The notes under the pieces are model-generated. The model saw only the letters and a program-made list of their open reading frames with translations. It was not told the origin of the DNA and did no database searches. A program made the translations under genes and the position numbers. From Streptomyces avermitilis MA-4680 = NBRC 14893 (GTDB lineage Bacteria > Actinomycetota > Actinomycetes > Streptomycetales > Streptomycetaceae): a stretch of DNA of 64,000 nt. Every line of letters begins with the position of its first letter. The first letter of the stretch is position 1. The stretch covers positions 4,402,001-4,466,000 of the forward strand of contig NC_003155.5 in the NCBI RefSeq assembly GCF_000009765.2. The letters are read 5' to 3'. Below, piece after piece: positions 45,980-52,904 of the stretch.

Positions 45980-46831
45980 ATGAGACGAAAAGAGATGCTT
46001 CTAATGTTGCCTAAAATGACAGTGGTGCGCGTGTGCGCTTCCGTCGCTTCTGCGATACTCGTGGGGCTTTGGATCAATATTTACACTGATCAGTTGGCTC
46101 ATTACGGCTACGTCACCTCACTCACCTCATTACGGTGGGGTAATCTACCTTTATTTTTGGGTATCGCCTTACTGGTAGCCGGGGAAGCCGCTGCATGGAG
46201 GTGGCGCATGGTGCAGGAAGATGAGTTCAGGCGTCTCTATTCAACGCTACAGCAACGACAGCGGCGCATCCTTGAGGGGATGCTGAAGATCGTCTGTGAA
46301 CTGGTCGCCAAGACCCTTGCCATTCCCTGCAACGCTCGATACTTCGTCGCGGAAAAAGACCATGAAGGACGCTACTACATCAGGCAGGATCGCGACCTTG
46401 CCGTCCTGAATATTCGAATGCCGCGCGAATTTGGGTTTACGCGCATTTACGTCGACACACCTCACATTGTGAGCGGTCGAGCATTCAGGGACCGAGTGCC
46501 GCTTTATGAAGAGCTTCCGGGTGACCACACAAACTTGTATGAGCCGGACGTGGCAAGAATGATCGAGCCCCAGCAGCGGTGGGTCCTAGCATGTCCGGTT
46601 CTACGCCTGGATGCGCTGACGAACAGTCACGATGCACGTCACGAGCCGCATGGCGTAATTGTCTTTTACGGCACTCAGCTCCCGGATGCGGTTGCCTCGG
46701 GTGATGCGATCCAAGTTTGCCTTGGGTACGCGGAACAATTCGCCGAGCAGATGTCCCATGTGCTTAACATGCTCGAACTCTCTACAGAACTGGAGAGCGC
46801 TGACCATGGAAATGCCGCAGGAAGTTCCTAG
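45980..46831 (+). CDS. Two-helix membrane protein with a cytoplasmic GAF-like domain
   Basis: 283 residues if started at ATG 45980; ATG at 46004, with AAAAGAG about 9 nt upstream, is better placed for translation. Helices are VCASVASAILVGLWINIY and LPLFLGIALLVAGEAAAW. A Gln/Arg helix (LYSTLQQRQRRILEGML) leads to a domain of about 170 residues whose end (WVLACPVLRLDAL, HGVIVFYGTQLP) has the strand pattern of a GAF sensor. There is no kinase or cyclase output. TTA codons occur at SLRW, LPLF and ALLV. A counted 60-bp stretch (46141-46200) is 50% G+C. Its stop overlaps the radical SAM gene by 26 bp, so the two are co-expressed. Confidence 0.75.
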   Translation: MRRKEMLLMLPKMTVVRVCASVASAILVGLWINIYTDQLAHYGYVTSLTSLRWGNLPLFLGIALLVAGEAAAWRWRMVQEDEFRRLYSTLQQRQRRILEGMLKIVCELVAKTLAIPCNARYFVAEKDHEGRYYIRQDRDLAVLNIRMPREFGFTRIYVDTPHIVSGRAFRDRVPLYEELPGDHTNLYEPDVARMIEPQQRWVLACPVLRLDALTNSHDARHEPHGVIVFYGTQLPDAVASGDAIQVCLGYAEQFAEQMSHVLNMLELSTELESADHGNAAGSS

Positions 46832-47585
46832 CTCTATCTGCTTACGTGTCACTCGTCGCTGTAACGTTGCATGTGCTTTCTGCCAGGCTCCACCGGCAGA
46901 TCGAGCCGAGCTCTCAGTCGTAGAGATTGCCGGCTTGGCGCGTTTCTTTGCGGCGCGAGCGGTGCGATCGCTAAAGCTTTCAGGGGGAGAGCCCACCACG
47001 CGGAGCGATCTGGCTGAGATAATCGAGACAGTCGGGGAAGCAGGTCTCAAGCCAGTAGTCATAACCAATGGATTTGACGTTTCCGACGAGATCGTGGCTG
47101 CCGCACACTCGCGTGGTGGTGAGTTCAAGTTCAGCATTCACAGGCCGTCTGCCGAAAACGACCAGATACTGCGGCGCGCCTCCTTTGCGCAGATAATTGA
47201 AAATATCGACAAAGTAATAAATGCAGAAGTGCGGTTGTCTATAAATACGGTAGTCACTCCTGGCGTCGTAGATTCCATGAGGTCGATGGTCGATTTTGCA
47301 TGTGACGTTGGAGCTGGAAAGATAAGCTTCATCCCGGTGGTCAGTCGTGGTCGCGCAGGTCGCACCACCGCATTCGACTTCCTGCCCAATGAATTGGAAG
47401 CCGTACATAAGGGTGTAGCAGATTTATCTGCACTGTTCACAGGGATTATAGAAGTGCGTTGTATAGATATCAGGAGTCATGACTACTGGGTAGTGGAAAA
47501 CGATGGCTCTCTATGGATCGAGCGTGCCACGGAGGGCGAAGATCGGAAAATCTGCGACAAAGAATATATGCTGTCGTCCATTTAG
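46806..47585 (+). CDS. Radical SAM enzyme, stand-alone, unknown substrate
   Basis: 259 residues from ATG at 46806, with GGAGAGCG 6-13 nt upstream. The [4Fe-4S] motif is C19-NVA-C23-AF-C26 (CxxxCxxC). LKLSGGEPTTRSDL supplies the SAM-binding GGEP (60-63), followed by VVITNGFDV and LSINTVVTPG, strands of the partial TIM barrel. It resembles MoaA-type and small-molecule or peptide-modifying rSAM enzymes but lacks a SPASM or second cluster domain; only one more Cys pair-like region (RCIDIR, KICDKE) is near the end. A TTA codon is in VADLSA. The deaminase gene follows 11 bp downstream. Confidence 0.85.
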   Translation: MEMPQEVPSSICLRVTRRCNVACAFCQAPPADRAELSVVEIAGLARFFAARAVRSLKLSGGEPTTRSDLAEIIETVGEAGLKPVVITNGFDVSDEIVAAAHSRGGEFKFSIHRPSAENDQILRRASFAQIIENIDKVINAEVRLSINTVVTPGVVDSMRSMVDFACDVGAGKISFIPVVSRGRAGRTTAFDFLPNELEAVHKGVADLSALFTGIIEVRCIDIRSHDYWVVENDGSLWIERATEGEDRKICDKEYMLSSI

Positions 47586-47596
47586 GTGAGGTTCAC

Positions 47597-48097
47597 GTGA
47601 AGGTAAACGTAAGCTCAGTCGCTGCTGAAATTTACAAGGGGATGGAAGAATGCCTCTGTTTGGCGCGAGAGGCGGCAACGACTGGTAATTATGCGTTAGG
47701 GGCTGTGGTAATCAAAGGCGGACAAGTTATCGGGAAGTCGGGGAGCAAGCTGGTTCAAGGGAATGACCCTACCGGCCACCCGGAGATTACCGCTATTAGG
47801 CAGGCTGCCGAGCGACTTGGATCCAGGTATCTGCCGGACGCCTATTTGGTGACCACGCTGGAGCCATGCCCTATGTGCACCTCCGCTGCGATCTGGGCCA
47901 AGATGCGCGGCATTGCGTACGGGGCAACCCAAATTGATGCTGTCACCTGGTCGCAAGAGCACCCTGATCAGAAATACACATGGCGGCAGATTCGCATGCG
48001 TGCACGAGATGTGATCCGTGCGGGAACTCCCTCCCTTGAGTTGCATGAGGAGGTTCGCAGGGAGGAATGCGCGAAATTGTTTACCCTCTCGCATTAA
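47597..48097 (+). CDS. CDA-fold nucleoside/base deaminase (guanine deaminase-like)
   Basis: 166 residues from GTG at 47597, with AGGTGAGG upstream. Zinc motif H61-P-E63 and P-C91-x-x-C94, with DPTGHPEITAIRQAAERLGS and LEPCPMCTSAAIWAKMRGIAYGAT, is close to bacterial guanine deaminases (GuaD) and tRNA-adenosine deaminases. The HPE in place of HAE is a small oddity. The C-terminus (IRMRARDVIRAGTPSLELHEEV) differs from GuaD. It has a TTA codon (NYALGA). It is the last gene of the cassette; a free base, nucleoside or modified nucleotide is the likely substrate. Confidence 0.85.
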   Translation: MKVNVSSVAAEIYKGMEECLCLAREAATTGNYALGAVVIKGGQVIGKSGSKLVQGNDPTGHPEITAIRQAAERLGSRYLPDAYLVTTLEPCPMCTSAAIWAKMRGIAYGATQIDAVTWSQEHPDQKYTWRQIRMRARDVIRAGTPSLELHEEVRREECAKLFTLSH

Positions 48098-48306
48098 AGA
48101 TGTCACTCGACGAACGGCCGTATTGGGCTCGTAGTGTTAGGCACTCTCCGCCAAACGAACCGTGTTCAACGGGCTGCGTCCGGTAGTAGGCGGTCTCGGT
48201 CTCCCCAGCGCTGGTGGTAGAGGGCAGCGGCGGTCGGTGATCAGGGTCAAGTGCGTGCCGTCCGGCATCCCCGGCCTGAGCGACGGCAGCAGTTCTCGGG
48301 CCTGGA
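48098..48306. other. Spacer between the cassette and the next gene, no intact gene
   Basis: G+C rises back to genome level within this 209-bp stretch. On the minus strand a frame reads LLPSLRPGMPDGTHLTLITD without a recognised family; it may be a fragment. No terminator is evident. Confidence 0.4.
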
Positions 48307-48346
48307 GAGCGTCAAAGGGGGAGGACTTGTGCAACGTCGGCGTGTG
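48307..48346 (+). promoter_or_regulatory. Leader/ribosome-binding block shared with 50150-50190 (copy 1)
   Basis: GAGCGTCAAAGGGGGAGGAC, then TTGTG and CAACGTCGGCGTGTG, is nearly identical to the block at 50150-50190: 3 differences, one of them a G insertion. It contains the Shine-Dalgarno GGAGG and the GTG start (48329) plus the first codons. Confidence 0.85.
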
Positions 48347-49030
48347 CGCAAGCAGCCGAGCAACGCTTTCTGCCGCAATCTAATGAGACAACAAGTGCCC
48401 CGCGTGGATGCATCCGTGACAGACCCCGAAGACCGGGAGCAGCAGGCGGATATCACCCGCCTGCTGCTGTACCACCTGAACGCACCCGTTGCCGAGTACT
48501 GCCGCCTGCGCGGTGTTCTGCCCGCCCCCGGTGCCGTACGGATCGCCGTCCGCGCCGGAGACGACGAGAACGGCATGAACTTCCTGTACGAGATCCCCCA
48601 CGACACGGTGACCCCGTACGACATCCCCGGCCTGCTGCGCACGGTCCTGACCGGCCCCCAGATCTACAGCAGCGGTGATGTCAGCGAGGTCTTGGGGATG
48701 ACACTGGTTCGCCTCCGCCCGGAGGAGATCTCCCCGGATCCGGAGCCCGTGCAGGGCCAGGCGCTTACCGTCGTACGCGCTCTGTCGGGCCCCGGCGATG
48801 ACGAGAACCCCTTCCTGATCGGCTTCCTGATGCACGGCGAGGGCCTGCTGCGTCTGTACGTGCAACGCCCAGACCGCCCCGGCATCATCGGCGCCGACAT
48901 CCGCCTGACCGAGACTCCCCCCACCGCGCTGATCGCCTCACTGCCCTCCCTCGTCAGGGAAGAGCAGTACCAGCGGCCGTCCCAAGACGACCCGCACTGC
49001 GACCTACTGGTAGACCTGACCAACTGGTAG
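48329..49030 (+). CDS. Hypothetical protein in the repeat-bounded segment
   Basis: 233 residues from GTG at 48329, chosen for GGGGGAGG 5 nt upstream; ATG at 48383 and GTG at 48416 are other in-frame starts without a site. The N-terminal 20 residues are basic (QRRRVRKQPS). The rest is soluble with blocks such as EDREQQADITRLLLYHLNAPVAEYCRLRG, FLYEIPHDTVTPYDIPGLLRTVLTG and YQRPSQDDPHCDLLVDLTNW. I recognise no family. G+C is high and normal here, unlike the cassette, so it is probably of Streptomyces origin. It is the last gene before the right direct repeat. Confidence 0.6.
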   Translation: MQRRRVRKQPSNAFCRNLMRQQVPRVDASVTDPEDREQQADITRLLLYHLNAPVAEYCRLRGVLPAPGAVRIAVRAGDDENGMNFLYEIPHDTVTPYDIPGLLRTVLTGPQIYSSGDVSEVLGMTLVRLRPEEISPDPEPVQGQALTVVRALSGPGDDENPFLIGFLMHGEGLLRLYVQRPDRPGIIGADIRLTETPPTALIASLPSLVREEQYQRPSQDDPHCDLLVDLTNW

Positions 49031-49145
49031 AGCTGCTCGTCGGCCCGGCGTTTTTGCCCGTCCTCTACGTAGGGGTGCCGCACCTGCCCGCGCCTTCCAG
49101 CAGCCACTTCTCATGATCACGGCCCAGAGACGGCCCGGCCGGCTT

Positions 49146-49181
49146 GCGGATGGGGCTGGATATGTGGGTCTAACTGGGCGG
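49146..49181. repeat. Right 36-bp direct repeat (duplicate of the pmt 3' end)
   Basis: It reads RMGLDMWV then TAA, followed by CTGGGCGG, aligned to the left copy (45607-45642) with 3 mismatches in 36 and no gaps. No pmt coding sequence precedes it, so it is a stranded 3' end. Confidence 0.85.
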
Positions 49182-49251
49182 CGGCGTTGTCGGTGGCCGG
49201 TGCGATGCCGGCGCCGACAACTCCGCTCGCAGTGATCAATCGGGGGTTCGA

Positions 49252-49962
49252 GTGAAGACACGACCAGGGGCCATACCGGCACCCGTCAGCTTCGATGCCG
49301 CGTGGTGCGCCACCGATCTCGGCGGATACCGTGCCTGCCGTTACACCTACGAGCACTATCCCTACGAGAGCCTGCCGCCGCTTGACTCCGATCAGTTCAC
49401 CGGGGCGTTTCCGTGGCTCGGTGGTGTCGGCGACTCCATCCCGGAGCAGGTCGCAGGACTGGACACCCTGGCCGGGGAGCTGGCCGCCGAGGGCCTCGCG
49501 CTCCCGCGCGATTTCGTCACGTTCCAGACCAGCGCGAATCTGCGCGGCTCGTTGCACGAGGTTTCGGTGACTGGCTGCTGGACCAGCATCTCTCACCCGT
49601 TGCCCAGCCCCGTTGAACCCGGCGCCTTCCTCGTCCGGTTCCTCAGGGATCAGCAGGACTGCGTCATCTGGTACCTCTACCTTCGCCCGTCGAGTGAGGC
49701 GTTCGTAGTTCACTCCCACCTTGACTACGAGTTCGAGTACGAGGCGCGGCGTGCCGGAGAGGAGACCGGGACCGACCTCGATGACGGCGAGGAGCAGAGA
49801 ACAGCGATCCTTTGGTGCGCGCCTACGTTCGAGGAGTTCGCCCATCGGTTCTGGACTGAGAACCGCCTCTGGCATGCGGTCAACGGCGGTGATCTGTCAC
49901 GGGTCGAGCCCCGGTTGCGGCGCTACCTGGATCATTACGCGGCACCTGAGACCTCTCCATGA
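49252..49962 (+). CDS. Hypothetical protein, SMI1/KNR4-like in part
   Basis: 236 residues from GTG at 49252, with CGGGGG 5 nt upstream. It begins with VSFDAAWCATDLGGYRACRYTYEHYPYE. It has GLALPRDFVTFQTSANL, which recalls the LPxDY/F segment of SUKH-type proteins, and then an aromatic-rich part (DQQDCVIWYLYLRPSSEAFVVHSHLDYEFEY). The C-terminus has EEFAHRFWTENRLW. The resemblance to SUKH is weak and not enough to name it. A HATPase remnant follows on the other strand. Confidence 0.6.
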   Translation: MKTRPGAIPAPVSFDAAWCATDLGGYRACRYTYEHYPYESLPPLDSDQFTGAFPWLGGVGDSIPEQVAGLDTLAGELAAEGLALPRDFVTFQTSANLRGSLHEVSVTGCWTSISHPLPSPVEPGAFLVRFLRDQQDCVIWYLYLRPSSEAFVVHSHLDYEFEYEARRAGEETGTDLDDGEEQRTAILWCAPTFEEFAHRFWTENRLWHAVNGGDLSRVEPRLRRYLDHYAAPETSP

Positions 49963-50107
49963 CCGTACGGTTGGCGCGCGGGTCGGGGTCGGTGACCTCG
50001 ATGCGGGTGCCGCCGTCCTCGCGACGTGACACCCGTACGCGCACCGGCGTGCCGTCGCCCACATGCCGGATGACGTTGGCGATCAACAAGGGGCCGGGCC
50101 ACGCCAT
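49960..50107 (-). pseudogene. Fragment of an ATP-binding (HATPase/anti-sigma-like) protein
   Basis: The minus strand reads LLIANVIRHVGDGTPVRVRV and then EDGGTRIEVTDPDPR. This corresponds to the N-box to mid-domain region of the small HATPase proteins common in Streptomyces. The N-terminus and the G-box end are missing, and no start site is present, so it is a remnant. In Streptomyces such genes often sit divergent to XRE/DUF397 pairs. Confidence 0.6.
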
Positions 50108-50149
50108 CTGGCGATCACCCCGGCTGCTCTTCCACCATAGGGTCCTGAC

Positions 50150-50190
50150 GAGCGTCAAAGGGGGGAGGACTCGTGCCACGTCGGCGTGTG
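50150..50190 (+). promoter_or_regulatory. Leader/ribosome-binding block shared with 48307-48346 (copy 2)
   Basis: Contains GAGCGTCAAAG, GGGGGAGGAC, then TCGTG and CCACGTCGGCGTGTG. It includes the Shine-Dalgarno and start codon of the gene at 50173. The genes behind the two copies are otherwise unrelated. Confidence 0.85.
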
Positions 50191-50775
50191 GTCTCGCGCG
50201 ATGAGCCGAGCGGACCGGAGCCTGATGTGAAGCTGATGGGAGATGCTGCCCTCAGCGTGCTGCGTGCAGGTCGCGCCGTCGCCGGTGGCTCAGGAGATGC
50301 AGGCCGACTCCACGACGCGTACAACGGCCTCGCGAACCTGGCGGGCTTTCCACCACTGAAGGAACCGAAGAACGCAGTCGCGCTGGCCGAGAAGTGCATC
50401 GCGTTGGCCATCGACATCCGGTCGGCTTCCTGGGCGATCGGCTGCGTTGAACAGCCGGACCGGCTCCCGGCTTTCGCTCCCGCCCAAGGGGACTCGGATG
50501 CACCCGAGGCGGAGGTGAACCATGCCCGTCACTCGCTCGTGGCCTGCGCCCCCGACGAATGGGGAACAGGCGCTTTGCGGTTCGCGCTCGGGCACGTGCT
50601 GAGCGTCCAGTCGCCGATACCAGCCTTCCTCTACGGTTCGCTGATCGAGGACGTGGCGAAGGGCATCCAGGCCTCAAGGCAGAAAGCGCTGACTGAACTT
50701 CTCCGAGACATCCAGCGCCTACCACCGCACATTGGCCCCCCAGATCTCGGCCCCGGCGGCGGCATCGGTATCTGA
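50173..50775 (+). CDS. Hypothetical protein behind the shared leader
   Basis: 200 residues from GTG at 50173, with GGGGGAGG 5 nt upstream. The N-terminus is PRRRVVSRDEPSGPEPDVKL. The middle is helical (GDAALSVLRAGRAVAGG, AVALAEKCIALAIDIRSASWAIG), and the end is Pro/Gly-rich. It is soluble. No family is recognised. It starts with the same few codons (RRRV) as the gene at 48329 because the leader block runs into the coding sequence. Confidence 0.6.
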   Translation: MPRRRVVSRDEPSGPEPDVKLMGDAALSVLRAGRAVAGGSGDAGRLHDAYNGLANLAGFPPLKEPKNAVALAEKCIALAIDIRSASWAIGCVEQPDRLPAFAPAQGDSDAPEAEVNHARHSLVACAPDEWGTGALRFALGHVLSVQSPIPAFLYGSLIEDVAKGIQASRQKALTELLRDIQRLPPHIGPPDLGPGGGIGI

Positions 50776-50892
50776 CGGAGGAGCCACACCCGAACCCGCC
50801 GAGTTCATCCGAGCGAGCTGCACGTGTGCCGGATGTTCATGCGTCCGAGGGCAGTTCGAGGCGGGCGCCCACGATCCGCGGGTGCGAGCCCG

Positions 50893-51570
50893 TCAGGAGA
50901 CGAGGATGCCGATGCCGTCACCGAGCAGTTTCAACCCGAGAACGAAGAACAGGACCGCCATCACGGCGACGTTGTGCTGCGCGGCCCAGTCTTTCCAGTT
51001 GCCGAGCGTGGTCTTCGCTCGCTCTCCTCCGAGCAGGAAGACTCCCAGCGGGGCCAGCAGGCCGAGGGTGGCGATCAGGACGAAGATTGCCAGCGACGCG
51101 ATCTGCTGCCCGACCGGCAGTCCGGCTGAGCCGATGGAGGCGGCCGCGGCGATGGTCAGCGGGGCGTTCTTGGCGTTGAGCGCGGCGAGGGCCAGTCCGA
51201 GTCCGAAGACCTTGACCGGCGTGAGGCGGTCGATCGCGCCCATCCACTTCGGCAGCTGGGCTTGTGAGGGATCCTTCGGGCGCCGGTGCCATTGCCGGGC
51301 GCCGAAGAGGACGAGGACCACGCCCAGAGCGAGCTTGACGGCTCCCACCCAGGTGGCCGGTTGATTGTGGGCGGAGGCACCTGCGGGGGAAGCGATTGCC
51401 AGCATCACCGCGCCCAGTGCCGAGAGTCCCAGGATCCAGCCGAGGGTGAAGAGGGGTCCGTTGAGACGTCCCCGGGGCGTCGCGAGTATGAGGATGATGG
51501 CGATGATCGGGAGCGGGCTGATCGCGACGCCGGCCGCAAGACCCAGCACGTCACCGAGAACTTTGCCCAT
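50893..51570 (-). CDS. GAP-family membrane protein (Sap/SfLAP, LysE-like exporter fold)
   Basis: 225 residues from ATG at 51570, with GGAGG 5 nt upstream. Six membrane helices; the first is VLGDVLGLAAGVAISPLPIIAIILILATPRGR, characteristic of the GAP/SfLAP family with its Pro pair. The middle loop is KDPSQAQLPKWMGAIDRLTPVKVFGLGLALAALNAKNAPL, also typical. Members are linked to lipid or small-molecule export. It stands alone and faces away from the peroxidase group. Confidence 0.85.
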   Translation of the reverse strand: MGKVLGDVLGLAAGVAISPLPIIAIILILATPRGRLNGPLFTLGWILGLSALGAVMLAIASPAGASAHNQPATWVGAVKLALGVVLVLFGARQWHRRPKDPSQAQLPKWMGAIDRLTPVKVFGLGLALAALNAKNAPLTIAAAASIGSAGLPVGQQIASLAIFVLIATLGLLAPLGVFLLGGERAKTTLGNWKDWAAQHNVAVMAVLFFVLGLKLLGDGIGILVS

Positions 51571-52175
51571 GGTTGCCTCCAGGTGGGGATCGGGGCGGCG
51601 ATCCAGTTGAGCAACGCTTGGCGGACGTGGGTGACCCGACAGCCTGCGTGGGCGGCCGTGGGACTGTCGTGAACGTGAGCCCGGGGGCCTAACGTGAGCC
51701 CGGGGCCCGCGGAAGGACCCTGGCCCCGTGGGGTGCCGCCTCTTTGAGAGTGGTCCTTCTGAACGGCGACTTGCCGGCGGTCAGCACCTCTCACGCGGCT
51801 TTCCCGCGGACGACGGAGAACTGCTGAGCACCTCGTCACTCGAGCCCGCTCACGGCAGCGGGGCCGGCGTCTGGGCGGAGCGACAGGCTGTTGTGCGATC
51901 AGCTGCGCCGCTGTTCTTCCCTGTTCCATCCTCCTGCGCCTTTGCGGATCTGTCCTCGGGAACTCCTCAGGACGCGGGGACCCTGGCCTTGGCCTGCTGG
52001 CCGCCCGCGCTGCAACCGGAGCCTCGCAAGAATCCGCCCCCAGGTGGCCACACCACCCCGGGGCGGAGATGCAAGGCGACGCAGGTGCGGTCACGATTGA
52101 CAGGTGAGGGCGATGGCGCCTCATGTTCGGGCGCTTGGCGACCCTCGCACCGATCCGTGGCAGGAGAATCTCACG
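51571..52175. other. Intergenic region, 605 bp, no gene recognised
   Basis: Both strands stay open for long stretches because of G+C bias, but no reading has a ribosome-binding site or a recognisable family. It contains a 19-bp near repeat starting AACGTGAGCCCGGGG at 51672 and 51691, and must hold the promoters of the exporter (minus) and of the gene at 52176 (plus). Confidence 0.55.
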
Positions 52176-52766
52176 ATGACTGCGACGACAGGCGCACCCC
52201 AGTCAGCTCAGCCCGAGCGCCCGGGCAGGTCGGACGGGGTCTGTAGCGAGTTCACCGTCTTCACCAAGATCAAGCCGGGCCACGCGGACGCGCTGCGTGA
52301 GGATCTCGCCGCGTTCGCCGAAGCGGCGACCGACGCGAAAGCCCGTGAGGCACTGCGCCAGATCGGCACCCTGCACGACGCACGGCACGTGATCTTCGAC
52401 AACGACACCCGGTTCATGTTCGCCAGCGTCTTCGACGGCTCCTGGGACACGTACATCGACGACTTCGCCAAGACGGTGGTCGGGGCCCGCTTCGACAAGA
52501 TCTTCTCGCACACCGAAGGGTTCCCCGGCGTCGCCGATCCCGGGGTGAAGGACTGGTTCGTGTCCCAGCAGGAGCCCGCGGGAGTCTTCGTCAGCTCGTA
52601 CCCCGATCTGACCGTTCAGCAGATCTGGAAGGACCAGCGCGTGGACGAGGCGTTCGAGGCGCTGTTGGACACCGCTGAGTTCCGGGCGGCGCTGGACAAC
52701 CCGGCGAACGCCGAGTTGCTGGCCACGCCTGCCTTCCAGAAGCTGATGGAGGAAGCCGCGGCCTAG
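52176..52766 (+). CDS. Unknown protein, first gene of the heme-peroxidase group
   Basis: 196 residues from ATG at 52176, with AGGAGAA about 9 nt upstream. The protein has two similar halves of a ferredoxin-like look: SEFTVFTKIKPGHADALREDL and RHVIFDNDTRFMFASVFDGSWDTYIDDFAKTV. This pattern is seen in dimeric alpha/beta-barrel proteins such as chlorite-dismutase or DyP relatives. The C-terminus is an Ala/Glu helical end. No heme ligand can be assigned. The DyP peroxidase gene follows 138 bp downstream in the same direction, suggesting a shared oxidative role. Confidence 0.65.
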   Translation: MTATTGAPQSAQPERPGRSDGVCSEFTVFTKIKPGHADALREDLAAFAEAATDAKAREALRQIGTLHDARHVIFDNDTRFMFASVFDGSWDTYIDDFAKTVVGARFDKIFSHTEGFPGVADPGVKDWFVSQQEPAGVFVSSYPDLTVQQIWKDQRVDEAFEALLDTAEFRAALDNPANAELLATPAFQKLMEEAAA

Positions 52767-52904
52767 GTCCTGTCGTCACATTCCCGTCTGCCGGGCGACA
52801 GGCCCTGGAGCCCGGACACGACCACCCCTCAGAGCCGACCCGACATCGGTGGACCGCGTCGGGCGCGGGTCGGCCGCTGCAGGTTTGCCCGGGCAGAGGC
52901 CGAT

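Noticed and set aside
48137..48334. Minus-strand frame with LLPSLRPGMPDGTHLTLITD
   Set aside because: Not recognised, no ribosome-binding site, overlaps the leader block; left as spacer.
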